Of a stretch of DNA of 5,698 nucleotides, positions 1-5,084 are shown in pieces. The stretch is from positions 1-5,698 of the forward strand of contig JAGUUF010000105.1 in the NCBI GenBank assembly GCA_020063545.1, written 5' to 3'. This DNA comes from Cytophagales bacterium (GTDB lineage: Bacteria > Bacteroidota > Bacteroidia > Cytophagales > Cyclobacteriaceae). The position numbers and the translations under genes are program-made. The notes beneath the pieces were generated by a model. It saw nothing but the letters and a program-made list of their open reading frames with translations, had not been told where the DNA came from and made no database searches. Position 1 is the first letter of the stretch, and each line of letters starts with the position of its first letter.

Positions 1-562
1 CCACCGTAACCATCAGGCCCAGATATAAAAAATCCTTATACCCTAACAGCGGCAGGTTGTATTCCGAGATAAGGCCCATCAGCACAAGGTTGGTGGACGT
101 GCCGATTACGGTTATCATGCCTCCGAGAATGGTGGCATATGATAACGGGATCAACAACTTTGAAGCCGGTGTACCGGTGCGGTCGGCCCATTCTTTTACA
201 TAGGGAATAAAAAATGCTACGATCGGGGTATTGTTAAGAAAAGCTGATATGGAGGATGTGAATGCCATCATCCTTAACAGGAATTGCTTCGGCTTCTGAG
301 AAGGCCTGAACACCTTGGCAAACCAATCACCTCCAAACACCCCCCTTATTCCTGCCGTAATCAGGATTAGCAAGAAAATAACAATGATTTGCTGGTTGCT
401 GAGGCCACGCAATACTTCCTGGGGCGATAAAACCCCAGCGATTAAAAACGAAAGAACCGCAATAAAGAACGAAAGTGCCGGATTAAACCACTCGCGGTAC
501 AAGGCCACAATGAGCAGCACAACCACCACCAGCACATACCCCTGAAGTACTGTAAACTCCAC
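1..562 (-). CDS. SLC13/DASS-like or ArsB-like anion transporter, N-terminal part (truncated at window edge)
   Basis: This is the N-terminal half of an inner-membrane transporter. About 187 codons are visible and the frame is open to the left edge. I translated it from a GTG start at 562. Hydrophobic segments lie at about residues 8-21, 29-45, 58-75, 98-120 and 137-165. Two signatures fit the ion-transporter superfamily that holds SLC13 and ArsB: NNTPIVAFFIP at about 110-120, and the glycine-rich GGMITVIGTSTN at about 147-158, which is the substrate/cation-site hairpin in SLC13-type carriers. The family moves di- or tricarboxylates, sulfate or other anions with Na+ or H+; the substrate cannot be told here. 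GTG is chosen because it directly follows a good promoter and begins just before the first membrane helix; no clear ribosome site is visible. The gene follows kdsA by about 67 nt but has its own promoter. A TrkA-C-containing SLC13 member is possible, but that region lies outside the window. Confidence 0.85.
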   Translation of the reverse strand, partial: MEFTVLQGYVLVVVVLLIVALYREWFNPALSFFIAVLSFLIAGVLSPQEVLRGLSNQQIIVIFLLILITAGIRGVFGGDWFAKVFRPSQKPKQFLLRMMAFTSSISAFLNNTPIVAFFIPYVKEWADRTGTPASKLLIPLSYATILGGMITVIGTSTNLVLMGLISEYNLPLLGYKDFLYLGLMVTV

Positions 563-583
563 TAAATCGGTAGATTTTAAAGT

Positions 584-613
584 CAAATATAGTAAAAGGC
601 CGTAAGATGCAAG
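584..613 (-). promoter_or_regulatory. Bacteroidota-type promoter of the SLC13-like transporter
   Basis: The minus strand has TATATTTG at 584-591, an exact match to the Bacteroidota -7 consensus TAnnTTTG. A TTG lies 18 nt upstream (610-612 region) as a possible -33 element. The motif ends about 22 nt before the chosen GTG start, which implies a short leader. The spacing is slightly shorter than the usual 19-20 nt, so the -33 part is less sure than the -7 part. Confidence 0.55.
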
Positions 614-629
614 ATTACAGGCTTTACCG

Positions 630-1475
630 TCAGGATTGCTGTTGGGATACTGCCCGATTCAGGTCCCAGAATTTTTTCAGCATAGACACAAACCCTTCCA
701 TCTGATCCAACGGTATCATGTTGGGTCCATCGCTAAGGGCTTTATCGGGATTGGGGTGTGTTTCGATAAAAAAACCATCAACGCCAGCCGCAGCTGCTGC
801 GCGCGCCAGGAACGGGGCAAACTCGCGCTGCCCGCCCGAAGAACCGCCCATGCCTCCGGGTTGCTGCACAGAATGGGTAACATCAAACACCACCGGGGTA
901 AACTGGCGCATAATGGGAAGCGAGCGCATATCCACAACCAGGGTATGGTAACCGAAACTTGCACCGCGTTCGGTAAGAAATACATTGTTGTTGCCCTCTT
1001 CGCGCACTTTGGCAACAGCATATTTCATGTCTTCAGGGGCCATGAATTGCCCCTTCTTAATCTTTACCGCCTTGCCGGTTCGCGCTGCAGCTTTCAGCAA
1101 GTCGGTTTGGCGGCAAAGAAATGCCGGTATCTGGAGTACATCGGCTACCGTTGCCGCTTCAGCGCATTGGTACGATTCGTGCACATCCGTAACAATCGGT
1201 ACGTTCAAATCCTTCTTTACCATGGCCAGGATCTCAAGACCCATATCAACCGAAGGACCGCGGTATGAATTACCCGAAGTTCGGTTGGCTTTGTCGAAGG
1301 ATGCTTTGAACACGTAATCTATTCCCAGCTTCCCGCAAATGGCCTTAACTTTTGTTCCGGTCTCCATGCAAATGTCATAACTCTCGGCAGCACAGGGGCC
1401 GGCAAAGAGCACCAGGCGATGGGAGCCTATTGTAACAGCATCCGTAATGCTTACGCTAGTGTTGAATAGAGTCAT
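630..1475 (-). CDS. kdsA: 3-deoxy-8-phosphooctulonate synthase (KDO-8-phosphate synthase)
   Basis: This cytoplasmic enzyme (EC 2.5.1.55) condenses phosphoenolpyruvate with arabinose 5-phosphate to give KDO 8-phosphate, the committed precursor of the KDO of lipopolysaccharide inner core. The 281-aa product is full length for the family. It carries FAGPCAAES (24-32), FKASFDKANR (56-65), IPAFLCRQTDLL (116-127), KKGQFMAP (140-147), LTERGASFGY (167-176), DVTHSVQ (198-204), FIETHP (236-241) and ALSDG (246-250). Cys28, His201, Glu238 and Asp249 occupy the four metal-ligand positions of the metal-dependent class (Aquifex type); the metal-independent E. coli type has Asn in place of the Cys. The ATG at 1475 overlaps the stop of the upstream AbiEii-like gene as ATGA, so translation is probably coupled to that gene. 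It is the last gene of the unit begun by kdsC. No convincing terminator follows. Confidence 0.97.
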   Translation of the reverse strand: MTLFNTSVSITDAVTIGSHRLVLFAGPCAAESYDICMETGTKVKAICGKLGIDYVFKASFDKANRTSGNSYRGPSVDMGLEILAMVKKDLNVPIVTDVHESYQCAEAATVADVLQIPAFLCRQTDLLKAAARTGKAVKIKKGQFMAPEDMKYAVAKVREEGNNNVFLTERGASFGYHTLVVDMRSLPIMRQFTPVVFDVTHSVQQPGGMGGSSGGQREFAPFLARAAAAAGVDGFFIETHPNPDKALSDGPNMIPLDQMEGFVSMLKKFWDLNRAVSQQQS

Positions 1476-2161
1476 TTGTTTCTGTCGAATAATGAGTTGT
1501 TTAATCCATGAAGTAGTTCACGTGCAACTATTTTAAGCTCTTCCGAAAAAAGTTTTGACTTAAATGATTCATCCACCCATTGAATCTGCTTCAACAAAGC
1601 TGAATCAAACTCATAAATAATCTGTGATGCAATAATTTCATTTATCCACGCATCCTTCATCTTCGCAGCCGAAATAACTTCTTTCCAGTTAAACGGGTAC
1701 CTGAAACACAGGAATAGAATATCGGCAATGTCCTTTGGGGCATACCTGCTTAACGCTGTAACTTTGTTGCAAAGGATATTCATCCATGAATCGACCCTGG
1801 AAAAAATCGGGTGTGCCATAAAATCTCCTGCCCGAAATGCAACATCATTTATAAATTCTATTTTTAATTCTGCCCCGCCCGGATCTTCCTTAATAAATAC
1901 TCTGCAAAATGACAGATCTCTGGTTCCATAACGAAGTATAAAATTATCGGATAATTTTTGAAGAACATGTTCTACATCCGCCAAAAAAGACTGAGACTGA
2001 TTCTGAAAGAAATCAAGATCATCCGAATACCGGTGCTGCAAGTAACAACGACTTGAAGCTGTCCCTCCGGTAAGATAAAATGCTGTTTTGGTGCTGTCAA
2101 TTACCTGTAAGGCTTTATCCTGCAAAGGGTACAGGTATTCCTTATAAAAGTTTCCTGACAT
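1472..2161 (-). CDS. Nucleotidyltransferase of the AbiEii/AbiGii toxin family
   Basis: The 229-aa protein has the nucleotidyltransferase fold signature of the AbiEii family. Residues 28-52 contain FYLTGGTASSRCYL, then HRYSDDLDFF. The GG(T) motif is followed by the paired acidic residues Asp48 and Asp50 that bind metal. LKIEFIND at 99-106 fits the third active-site strand. NKVTALSRYAPKDIADILFL at 132-151 fits the conserved family helix with its Lys and the KDxxD element. AbiEii toxins are bacterial nucleotidyltransferases used in abortive infection and type IV toxin-antitoxin pairs; they are thought to act on tRNA or other nucleotide substrates. Its start lies inside the last 20 nt of the 93-aa upstream gene, and its TGA overlaps the kdsA start as ATGA. 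The gene is clearly more A+T-rich than kdsA, which suggests later acquisition. No WYL/AbiEi-type antitoxin is present in the window. Confidence 0.85.
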   Translation of the reverse strand: MSGNFYKEYLYPLQDKALQVIDSTKTAFYLTGGTASSRCYLQHRYSDDLDFFQNQSQSFLADVEHVLQKLSDNFILRYGTRDLSFCRVFIKEDPGGAELKIEFINDVAFRAGDFMAHPIFSRVDSWMNILCNKVTALSRYAPKDIADILFLCFRYPFNWKEVISAAKMKDAWINEIIASQIIYEFDSALLKQIQWVDESFKSKLFSEELKIVARELLHGLNNSLFDRNK

Positions 2162-2423
2162 AACGATATCGCTCTCTAAGAATAGGCGGAAACAATCCCC
2201 GGATGACTTCCTCGGATAACAAATCGGGCAACATATTTTCAGGCACTATTTCTCTGACTTTATGCCAGGGGTAAAAATTCAAGAGTTTTATAAACAATTC
2301 ATTACGGTGAAGCTTGCCAATCCTTTCTGTTTTTCCTTCAAGCGCACGAACCGCTTCCTCCGGATCTATGGCATACTCCCAGTACAAGCTTTTTACCAGT
2401 TGTAATTTTTCCTCTTTTGTCAT
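2142..2423 (-). CDS. Small 93-aa protein, probable partner (antitoxin-like) of the AbiEii-like gene
   Basis: I cannot name a family with certainty. The product is short, charged and predicted mainly helical. It opens with MTKEEKLQLVKSLYWEYAID, has PEEAVRALEG at about 21-30, a central FIKLLNFYPWHKVREIVP at about 44-61, and ends with a basic run RERYRYVRKLL. No membrane segment or signal peptide is seen. The ATG at 2423 starts 3 nt after the kdsC stop, and the gene overlaps the start of the AbiEii-like gene by 20 nt, so the two must be co-translated or tightly coupled. An upstream small gene overlapping a toxin is the usual layout of an antitoxin, and that is the sole basis for the role. It lacks the length and winged-helix look of classic AbiEi antitoxins. 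Confidence 0.75.
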   Translation of the reverse strand: MTKEEKLQLVKSLYWEYAIDPEEAVRALEGKTERIGKLHRNELFIKLLNFYPWHKVREIVPENMLPDLLSEEVIRGLFPPILRERYRYVRKLL

Positions 2424-2426
2424 CCG

Positions 2427-2954
2427 TTATAGTTTAAGCCAGCCCCTTGCTGCCAGCACCAGGTCGGCCACTTCGCGCAGCACACCCTTGCCGCCTTTTG
2501 TAAAGGTAACCAAATCTACCCGGTTATGCAGGTAGAACATGGCATCGGCCGGGCAAATGGTAAAGCCAACTTTTTTAAAAACGGGCAAGTCATTAATGTC
2601 ATCGCCAATAAAGGCAACCTGTTTGGACTTTAATTTGTAATGCGTCATCAGCTTTTCACAAACAGAGCCCTTGTCCAGTATGGCCTGGTGGCAGAAATCC
2701 AGATTAAGTTCGGCACATCGTTTCGAAACGGCTTCGCTTTCGCGGCCTGAAATGGCCCCGACAATAATTCCGGCCTTTTTCAGGTAACTGATGATTAAGC
2801 CGTCTTTTACATTAAACTCCTTTATCTCCCTTCCGGAATCATCATAAATGATTTTACCATCGGTGAGTACACCGTCAACATCAAAAAAAATTGCGTTAAC
2901 CTGGCTGGCTTTCTTTACCTGTTCTTTGGTGTAGCGGTCAAGAATCTGTTTCAA
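2427..2954 (-). CDS. kdsC: 3-deoxy-D-manno-octulosonate 8-phosphate phosphatase, HAD superfamily
   Basis: This cytoplasmic phosphatase (EC 3.1.3.45) removes phosphate from KDO 8-phosphate, the step after KdsA. Counted from a TTG start at 2954 the product has 175 residues, normal for the cap-less KdsC type. HAD motif I is FFDVDGVLTDG (23-33) with Asp25 and Asp27. Motif II is the Ser of ISGR (Ser69). Motif III is the Lys of DKGS (Lys95). Motif IV is IGDDINDLP (116-124) with Asp118/Asp119. The C-terminal TKGGKGVLREVADLVL fits the family's substrate-contacting tail. The reading frame stays open upstream across tRNA-Pro, but that stretch is tRNA sequence; TTG is the first standard start codon in this frame after the tRNA 3' end, and no ATG is available there. 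The start is therefore moderately sure. It heads the kdsC / 93-aa / AbiEii-like / kdsA unit and lies 27 nt after tRNA-Pro. Confidence 0.93.
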   Translation of the reverse strand: MKQILDRYTKEQVKKASQVNAIFFDVDGVLTDGKIIYDDSGREIKEFNVKDGLIISYLKKAGIIVGAISGRESEAVSKRCAELNLDFCHQAILDKGSVCEKLMTHYKLKSKQVAFIGDDINDLPVFKKVGFTICPADAMFYLHNRVDLVTFTKGGKGVLREVADLVLAARGWLKL

Positions 2955-2981
2955 CGAAACAAAATGAATGATTAAACAATG

Positions 2982-3055
2982 TCGGGGTGGCCAGATTCGA
3001 ACTGACGATCTCTTGGTCCCAAACCAAGCGCGATACCGGGCTTCGCTACACCCCG
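2982..3055 (-). tRNA. tRNA-Pro (anticodon UGG)
   Basis: The minus strand folds into a complete 74-nt cloverleaf. The acceptor stem is CGGGGTG/CACCCCG with discriminator A. The D stem is GCGA/TCGC. The anticodon stem is CTTGG/CCAAG around TTTGGGA, giving anticodon TGG. The T arm is GTCAG-TTCGAAT-CTGGC. CCA is not encoded (CAT follows the discriminator), so a CCA-adding enzyme is needed. A promoter lies just upstream and kdsC begins 27 nt downstream with no terminator between, so the tRNA is probably processed out of the leader of the kds transcript. Confidence 0.97.
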
Positions 3056-3077
3056 TGATTAATATTAATACGGAGCG

Positions 3078-3108
3078 CAAAAATAGAAATATAATGCTGG
3101 CCTCCCAA
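3078..3108 (-). promoter_or_regulatory. Bacteroidota-type promoter for tRNA-Pro and probably the kdsC-kdsA unit
   Basis: TATTTTTG at 3078-3085 on the minus strand matches the -7 consensus TAnnTTTG exactly. A TTG at 3106-3108 lies 20 nt upstream, the spacing expected for the -33 element. Transcription would start about 15 nt before the tRNA-Pro 5' end at 3055. It sits in the A+T-rich gap between tRNA-Arg and tRNA-Pro, and is the only good promoter seen upstream of kdsC. Confidence 0.65.
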
Positions 3109-3160
3109 TATAATTATAAAGTGATCCCGGCTGGGGTCGAACCAGCAACCTACTGCTTAG

Positions 3161-3791
3161 CTTACCTGCTACGACTTTCATCGCCCCCGCTTAAGCAGGG
3201 TTTGGGGTCTGGACTATATCTTCACCATTTCAGGTGTGGCGCGTATAGTCTCTACGGAACTTCCCGATAATCATCAGCCCAGTTAACCAATTGACTTTGA
3301 TTATTCTTTGGAGGATCTACCCGCAAACTGATAAAAATGTTTCTTGAAAAGTGCCTGGGATCAAAATAGTAACAGGTATCGTTATCCAGACAATAGACGC
3401 AATAGAGATCTAATTCATCGAAATTAACACGATGTGTATGAACTCCCCGCCTGTCGGAATAACTGTGTTCAAATCTGACGTCAATTCTTCCCTTTTTAAT
3501 TGTTCGTGCTTTAACCTGAACTCGTTTGAATACCCCCCTTTTATAAGCTACGAGATCGAAGGGTGCGTGCTCAGAAAGTGGCAGGCACACCAAAAACCCC
3601 TTCGCACATAAATCAGCTTGCGCCTTTAATACCCCAAGGTCTCCTTTATTTTTTGTATGATGACTTTTCATAGTTAAAAATAAGGAAACCGGGAATTTCC
3701 TCGGTATTGCCATGCACTCTGCAAAGGGTTCACCGAAACAGCGCCATCCACTCCAGTCATTCAGTTTCTGACTGTAGGCTCCATTTACTTA
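3161..3791 (-). ncRNA. Group I self-splicing intron (IC3-like) with endonuclease gene in P6
   Basis: The 631-nt intron shows the full core by eye. P1: exon bases C32-U34 with intron U1-A2 pair to UGGAG (3783-3779), giving a U34-G wobble at the splice site. P2: CAGTCA/TGACTG within 3774-3754. P3: GGCGC (3745-3741) with GCGCC (3242-3238). P4: TCGGT/ACCGA with a GAACCC joiner, then P5 TTGC/GCAA. P6: GGAA-A-TTCCCG with CGGGAA-G-TTCC, holding the endonuclease gene in its loop. P7: GACTATA (3250-3244) with TATAGTC (3218-3212). P8: CACC/GGTG (3236-3223). P9: CCCTGC-TTAA-GCGGGG. The intron ends in G at 3161. The core strings (ATGGCAA, GTAGAGACTA, ATAGTCCAG) closely resemble my memory of the Azoarcus tRNA-Ile ribozyme, which supports subgroup IC3. 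Self-splicing is expected from this but not shown. Confidence 0.93.
3252..3671 (-). CDS. Group I intron-encoded PD-(D/E)XK homing endonuclease
   Basis: This is probably a site-specific DNA endonuclease that cuts intronless tRNA genes to spread the intron. From the ATG at 3671 it has 139 residues, close to the 150-aa I-Ssp6803I of the Synechocystis tRNA-fMet intron, the type member of PD-(D/E)XK homing enzymes. The N-terminal helix contains KNKGDLGVLKAQADLCAKGF. SEHAPFDLVAY follows with the metal-binding Asp (residue 39), then FKRVQVKAR with the Gln-x-Lys pair (residues 52 and 54), the variant active site of this group. The rest is strand-rich and ends DDYREVP. An in-frame ATG at 3713 would add 14 residues, but those codons are the P5-P6 ribozyme sequence, so 3671 is preferred. 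The stop TAG lies in the GTAGAG joining P6 to P7. No strong ribosome site is visible. The gene lies wholly in the intron and in the same direction as the tRNA. Confidence 0.88.
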   Translation of the reverse strand: MKSHHTKNKGDLGVLKAQADLCAKGFLVCLPLSEHAPFDLVAYKRGVFKRVQVKARTIKKGRIDVRFEHSYSDRRGVHTHRVNFDELDLYCVYCLDNDTCYYFDPRHFSRNIFISLRVDPPKNNQSQLVNWADDYREVP

Positions 3792-3832
3792 AAGGCAGTT
3801 GCTCTATCCATTGAGCTACGGGACCAGTACGT

Positions 3833-3860
3833 CAAAGAAAATGAGTCGCTAACGAGACTC
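3833..3860 (-). other. Short hairpin and T-rich spacer between tRNA-Ser and tRNA-Arg
   Basis: On the minus strand GAGTC and GACTC (3860-3843) form a 5-bp stem around an 8-nt loop, followed by a T-rich stretch ATTTTCTTT. It looks like a weak terminator or a processing hairpin in a tRNA precursor. The stem is short and the U run is broken, and no promoter is visible between it and tRNA-Arg, so read-through and processing seem more likely than termination. Confidence 0.3.
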
Positions 3861-3950
<90 letters not shown>

Positions 3951-3975
3951 GGTTAACCAAATCGCTTAAAGAGTG

Positions 3976-4007
3976 CAAATATAAACATCGCCCCATAACT
4001 CGCGAAA
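3976..4007 (-). promoter_or_regulatory. Bacteroidota-type promoter of the tRNA-Ser/tRNA-Arg transcript
   Basis: TATATTTG at 3976-3983 on the minus strand is an exact TAnnTTTG -7 motif. TTTC lies 20 nt upstream and can serve as a -33 TTTG-like element. The predicted start is about 20 nt before the tRNA-Ser 5' end at 3950. The rest of the 3951-4103 gap holds no gene that I can see and separates this unit from the divergent batB-like gene. Confidence 0.6.
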
Positions 4008-4103
4008 TCCGGCATCATTAACTTACATCCCGCACAGGCCCTGGCGGTTAAAATTAAATCGTGTTGACCGGCAACCGGGTTAATTGTTACTTGCGGCAAA
4101 CAA

Positions 4104-5084
4104 GTGAGAATTGACGTGACCTGGTACCGGGAATTCGGATTAACTGAAACTGTATTTACAGGTGCTTTTATCGTGCTTTACCTGTTGTACATCATCCGGG
4201 TAAGCCGAATTGCACGAACGCTCGGTTCTCCCTACGGCATAATTTTTTTCAAACTGGTATTACGCAGCATCATCTTTGCCTTGCTGCTTATTGCACTGCT
4301 GGGCCCTTCGTTTGGCGAAGGGAAACGCGAAGTAAAATCGGTTGGTAAAGACATTATGATTTGCGTGGACTTGTCCAAATCCATGGATGCCCTGGACATT
4401 GCCCCTACCCGGTTAGAAAAGGTGAAGAACGAACTTAAAAAGATTGTCCAGGCTTTTAACTCAAACCGGATCGGCATCATCATTTTCTCGTCAGAAGCCT
4501 TTATGCAATGCCCGCTAACCTACGATCAAACCGCCCTTAACCTGTTTATTGATGCCATGAACACTGCCCTGGTGCCTTCCGGAGGAACCGACTTTGGGCC
4601 GCCCCTGCGCATGGCGGTGGATAAACTGGCAACCGACAATACAAGGGCGGGCGAAGTAACCTCAAAAGTAATTGTACTGATAAGTGATGGCGAAGATTTT
4701 GGCGATGAGACGGATGCCGCGTTGGCAGAAATTGAGAATAAAGGGTACAAACTCTTTACGCTTGGTGTAGGCACCGAAGAAGGCGGCCAGATTAGGGCAG
4801 GCTCAGGATACAAAACCGACAGGCAGGGAAATGTTGTCGTTACCCGGCTCAACCCGCAAGCGTTACGTAACCTGGCCGACAAAACTGGCGGCCAGTATTT
4901 TGAGATTAATGATAACCGGAACGATATCGCAAGGCTTATTAACACCATCGACCGTATTGAAGGTGAACTGATGGATGCCCGCTTTATTGATGTTACCGCC
5001 AACAAATATTTTTACTTTCTTGCCCTTGCCGTAATTTTACTGGCCGCAGATGTGTTAGTGCAGGTAAAAGCCATCCGGATATGA
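4104..5084 (+). CDS. BatB-like von Willebrand factor A domain membrane protein
   Basis: The 326-aa protein has two N-terminal membrane helices (about 15-34 and 48-67), a vWA domain (about 82-285) and a C-terminal helix (about 302-320). This is the usual BatA/BatB layout, with the vWA domain expected on the periplasmic side. The MIDAS metal site is complete: DLSKS (Asp89, Ser91, Ser93), the Thr of SGGTDFG (Thr162) and the Asp of ISDGEDFGD (Asp195). Bat (Bacteroides aerotolerance) proteins are linked to envelope function and stress tolerance, with no defined biochemical activity. The start is GTG (4104); another in-frame GTG at 4116 is possible, and there is no ATG before the first helix. The stop overlaps the ATG of the BatC-like gene as ATGA. 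Being followed by a TPR/BatC gene favours BatB over BatA. Opposite-strand tRNA genes lie immediately upstream, so no batA precedes it here. Confidence 0.9.
   Translation: MRIDVTWYREFGLTETVFTGAFIVLYLLYIIRVSRIARTLGSPYGIIFFKLVLRSIIFALLLIALLGPSFGEGKREVKSVGKDIMICVDLSKSMDALDIAPTRLEKVKNELKKIVQAFNSNRIGIIIFSSEAFMQCPLTYDQTALNLFIDAMNTALVPSGGTDFGPPLRMAVDKLATDNTRAGEVTSKVIVLISDGEDFGDETDAALAEIENKGYKLFTLGVGTEEGGQIRAGSGYKTDRQGNVVVTRLNPQALRNLADKTGGQYFEINDNRNDIARLINTIDRIEGELMDARFIDVTANKYFYFLALAVILLAADVLVQVKAIRI

Larger units (their letters stand above)
3122..3825 (-). tRNA. tRNA-Arg (anticodon UCU), split by a group I intron
   Basis: Exon 1 is 3825-3792 (34 nt) and exon 2 is 3160-3122 (39 nt); joined they make a 73-nt tRNA. 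The acceptor stem is GGTCCCG/CGGGATC with one G-U pair and discriminator A. The D stem is GCTC/GAGC. The anticodon stem is ACTGC/GCAGT. The T arm is GCTGG-TTCGACC-CCAGC. The joined loop CTTCTAA gives anticodon UCU, and the flanking bases match the conserved look of bacterial tRNA-Arg(UCU). The intron interrupts between nucleotides 34 and 35. This junction is chosen because it leaves U before the 5' splice site and G as the last intron base, as group I introns require. A tRNA-Lys(UUU) reading would need an intron ending in C. CCA is not encoded. The gene lies 36 nt after tRNA-Ser and probably shares its promoter. Confidence 0.93.

Noticed and set aside
315..545. Plus-strand open frame of 76 aa
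   Set aside because: It lies antisense to the SLC13-like transporter, whose membrane segments and signature motifs are clear.
601..630. Terminator after kdsA
   Set aside because: No stable stem followed by a T run is visible; only weak complementary stretches are present.
636..1317. Plus-strand open frames of 210, 77 and 110 aa opposite kdsA
   Set aside because: They are shadows of the strongly conserved kdsA gene on the other strand.
2955..3080. N-terminal extension of kdsC across tRNA-Pro (open frame of 217 aa)
   Set aside because: The extra residues are a translation of the tRNA gene itself and look nothing like KdsC; the family starts a short way before the DVDGV motif.
2968..3270. Plus-strand open frame of 100 aa over the tRNA genes and intron end
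   Set aside because: It reads antisense through tRNA-Pro, tRNA-Arg exon 2 and the intron P7-P9, with no protein-like pattern.
3122..3825. Reading the split tRNA as tRNA-Lys(UUU)
   Set aside because: That junction would make the intron end in C instead of the required G, and the joined loop CTTCTAA with its flanks fits tRNA-Arg(UCU).
4064..4095. Possible plus-strand promoter of the BatB-like gene (TTGACC with a TACTTG downstream)
   Set aside because: The downstream part matches neither TAnnTTTG nor TATAAT well and would leave almost no leader, so I do not list it.
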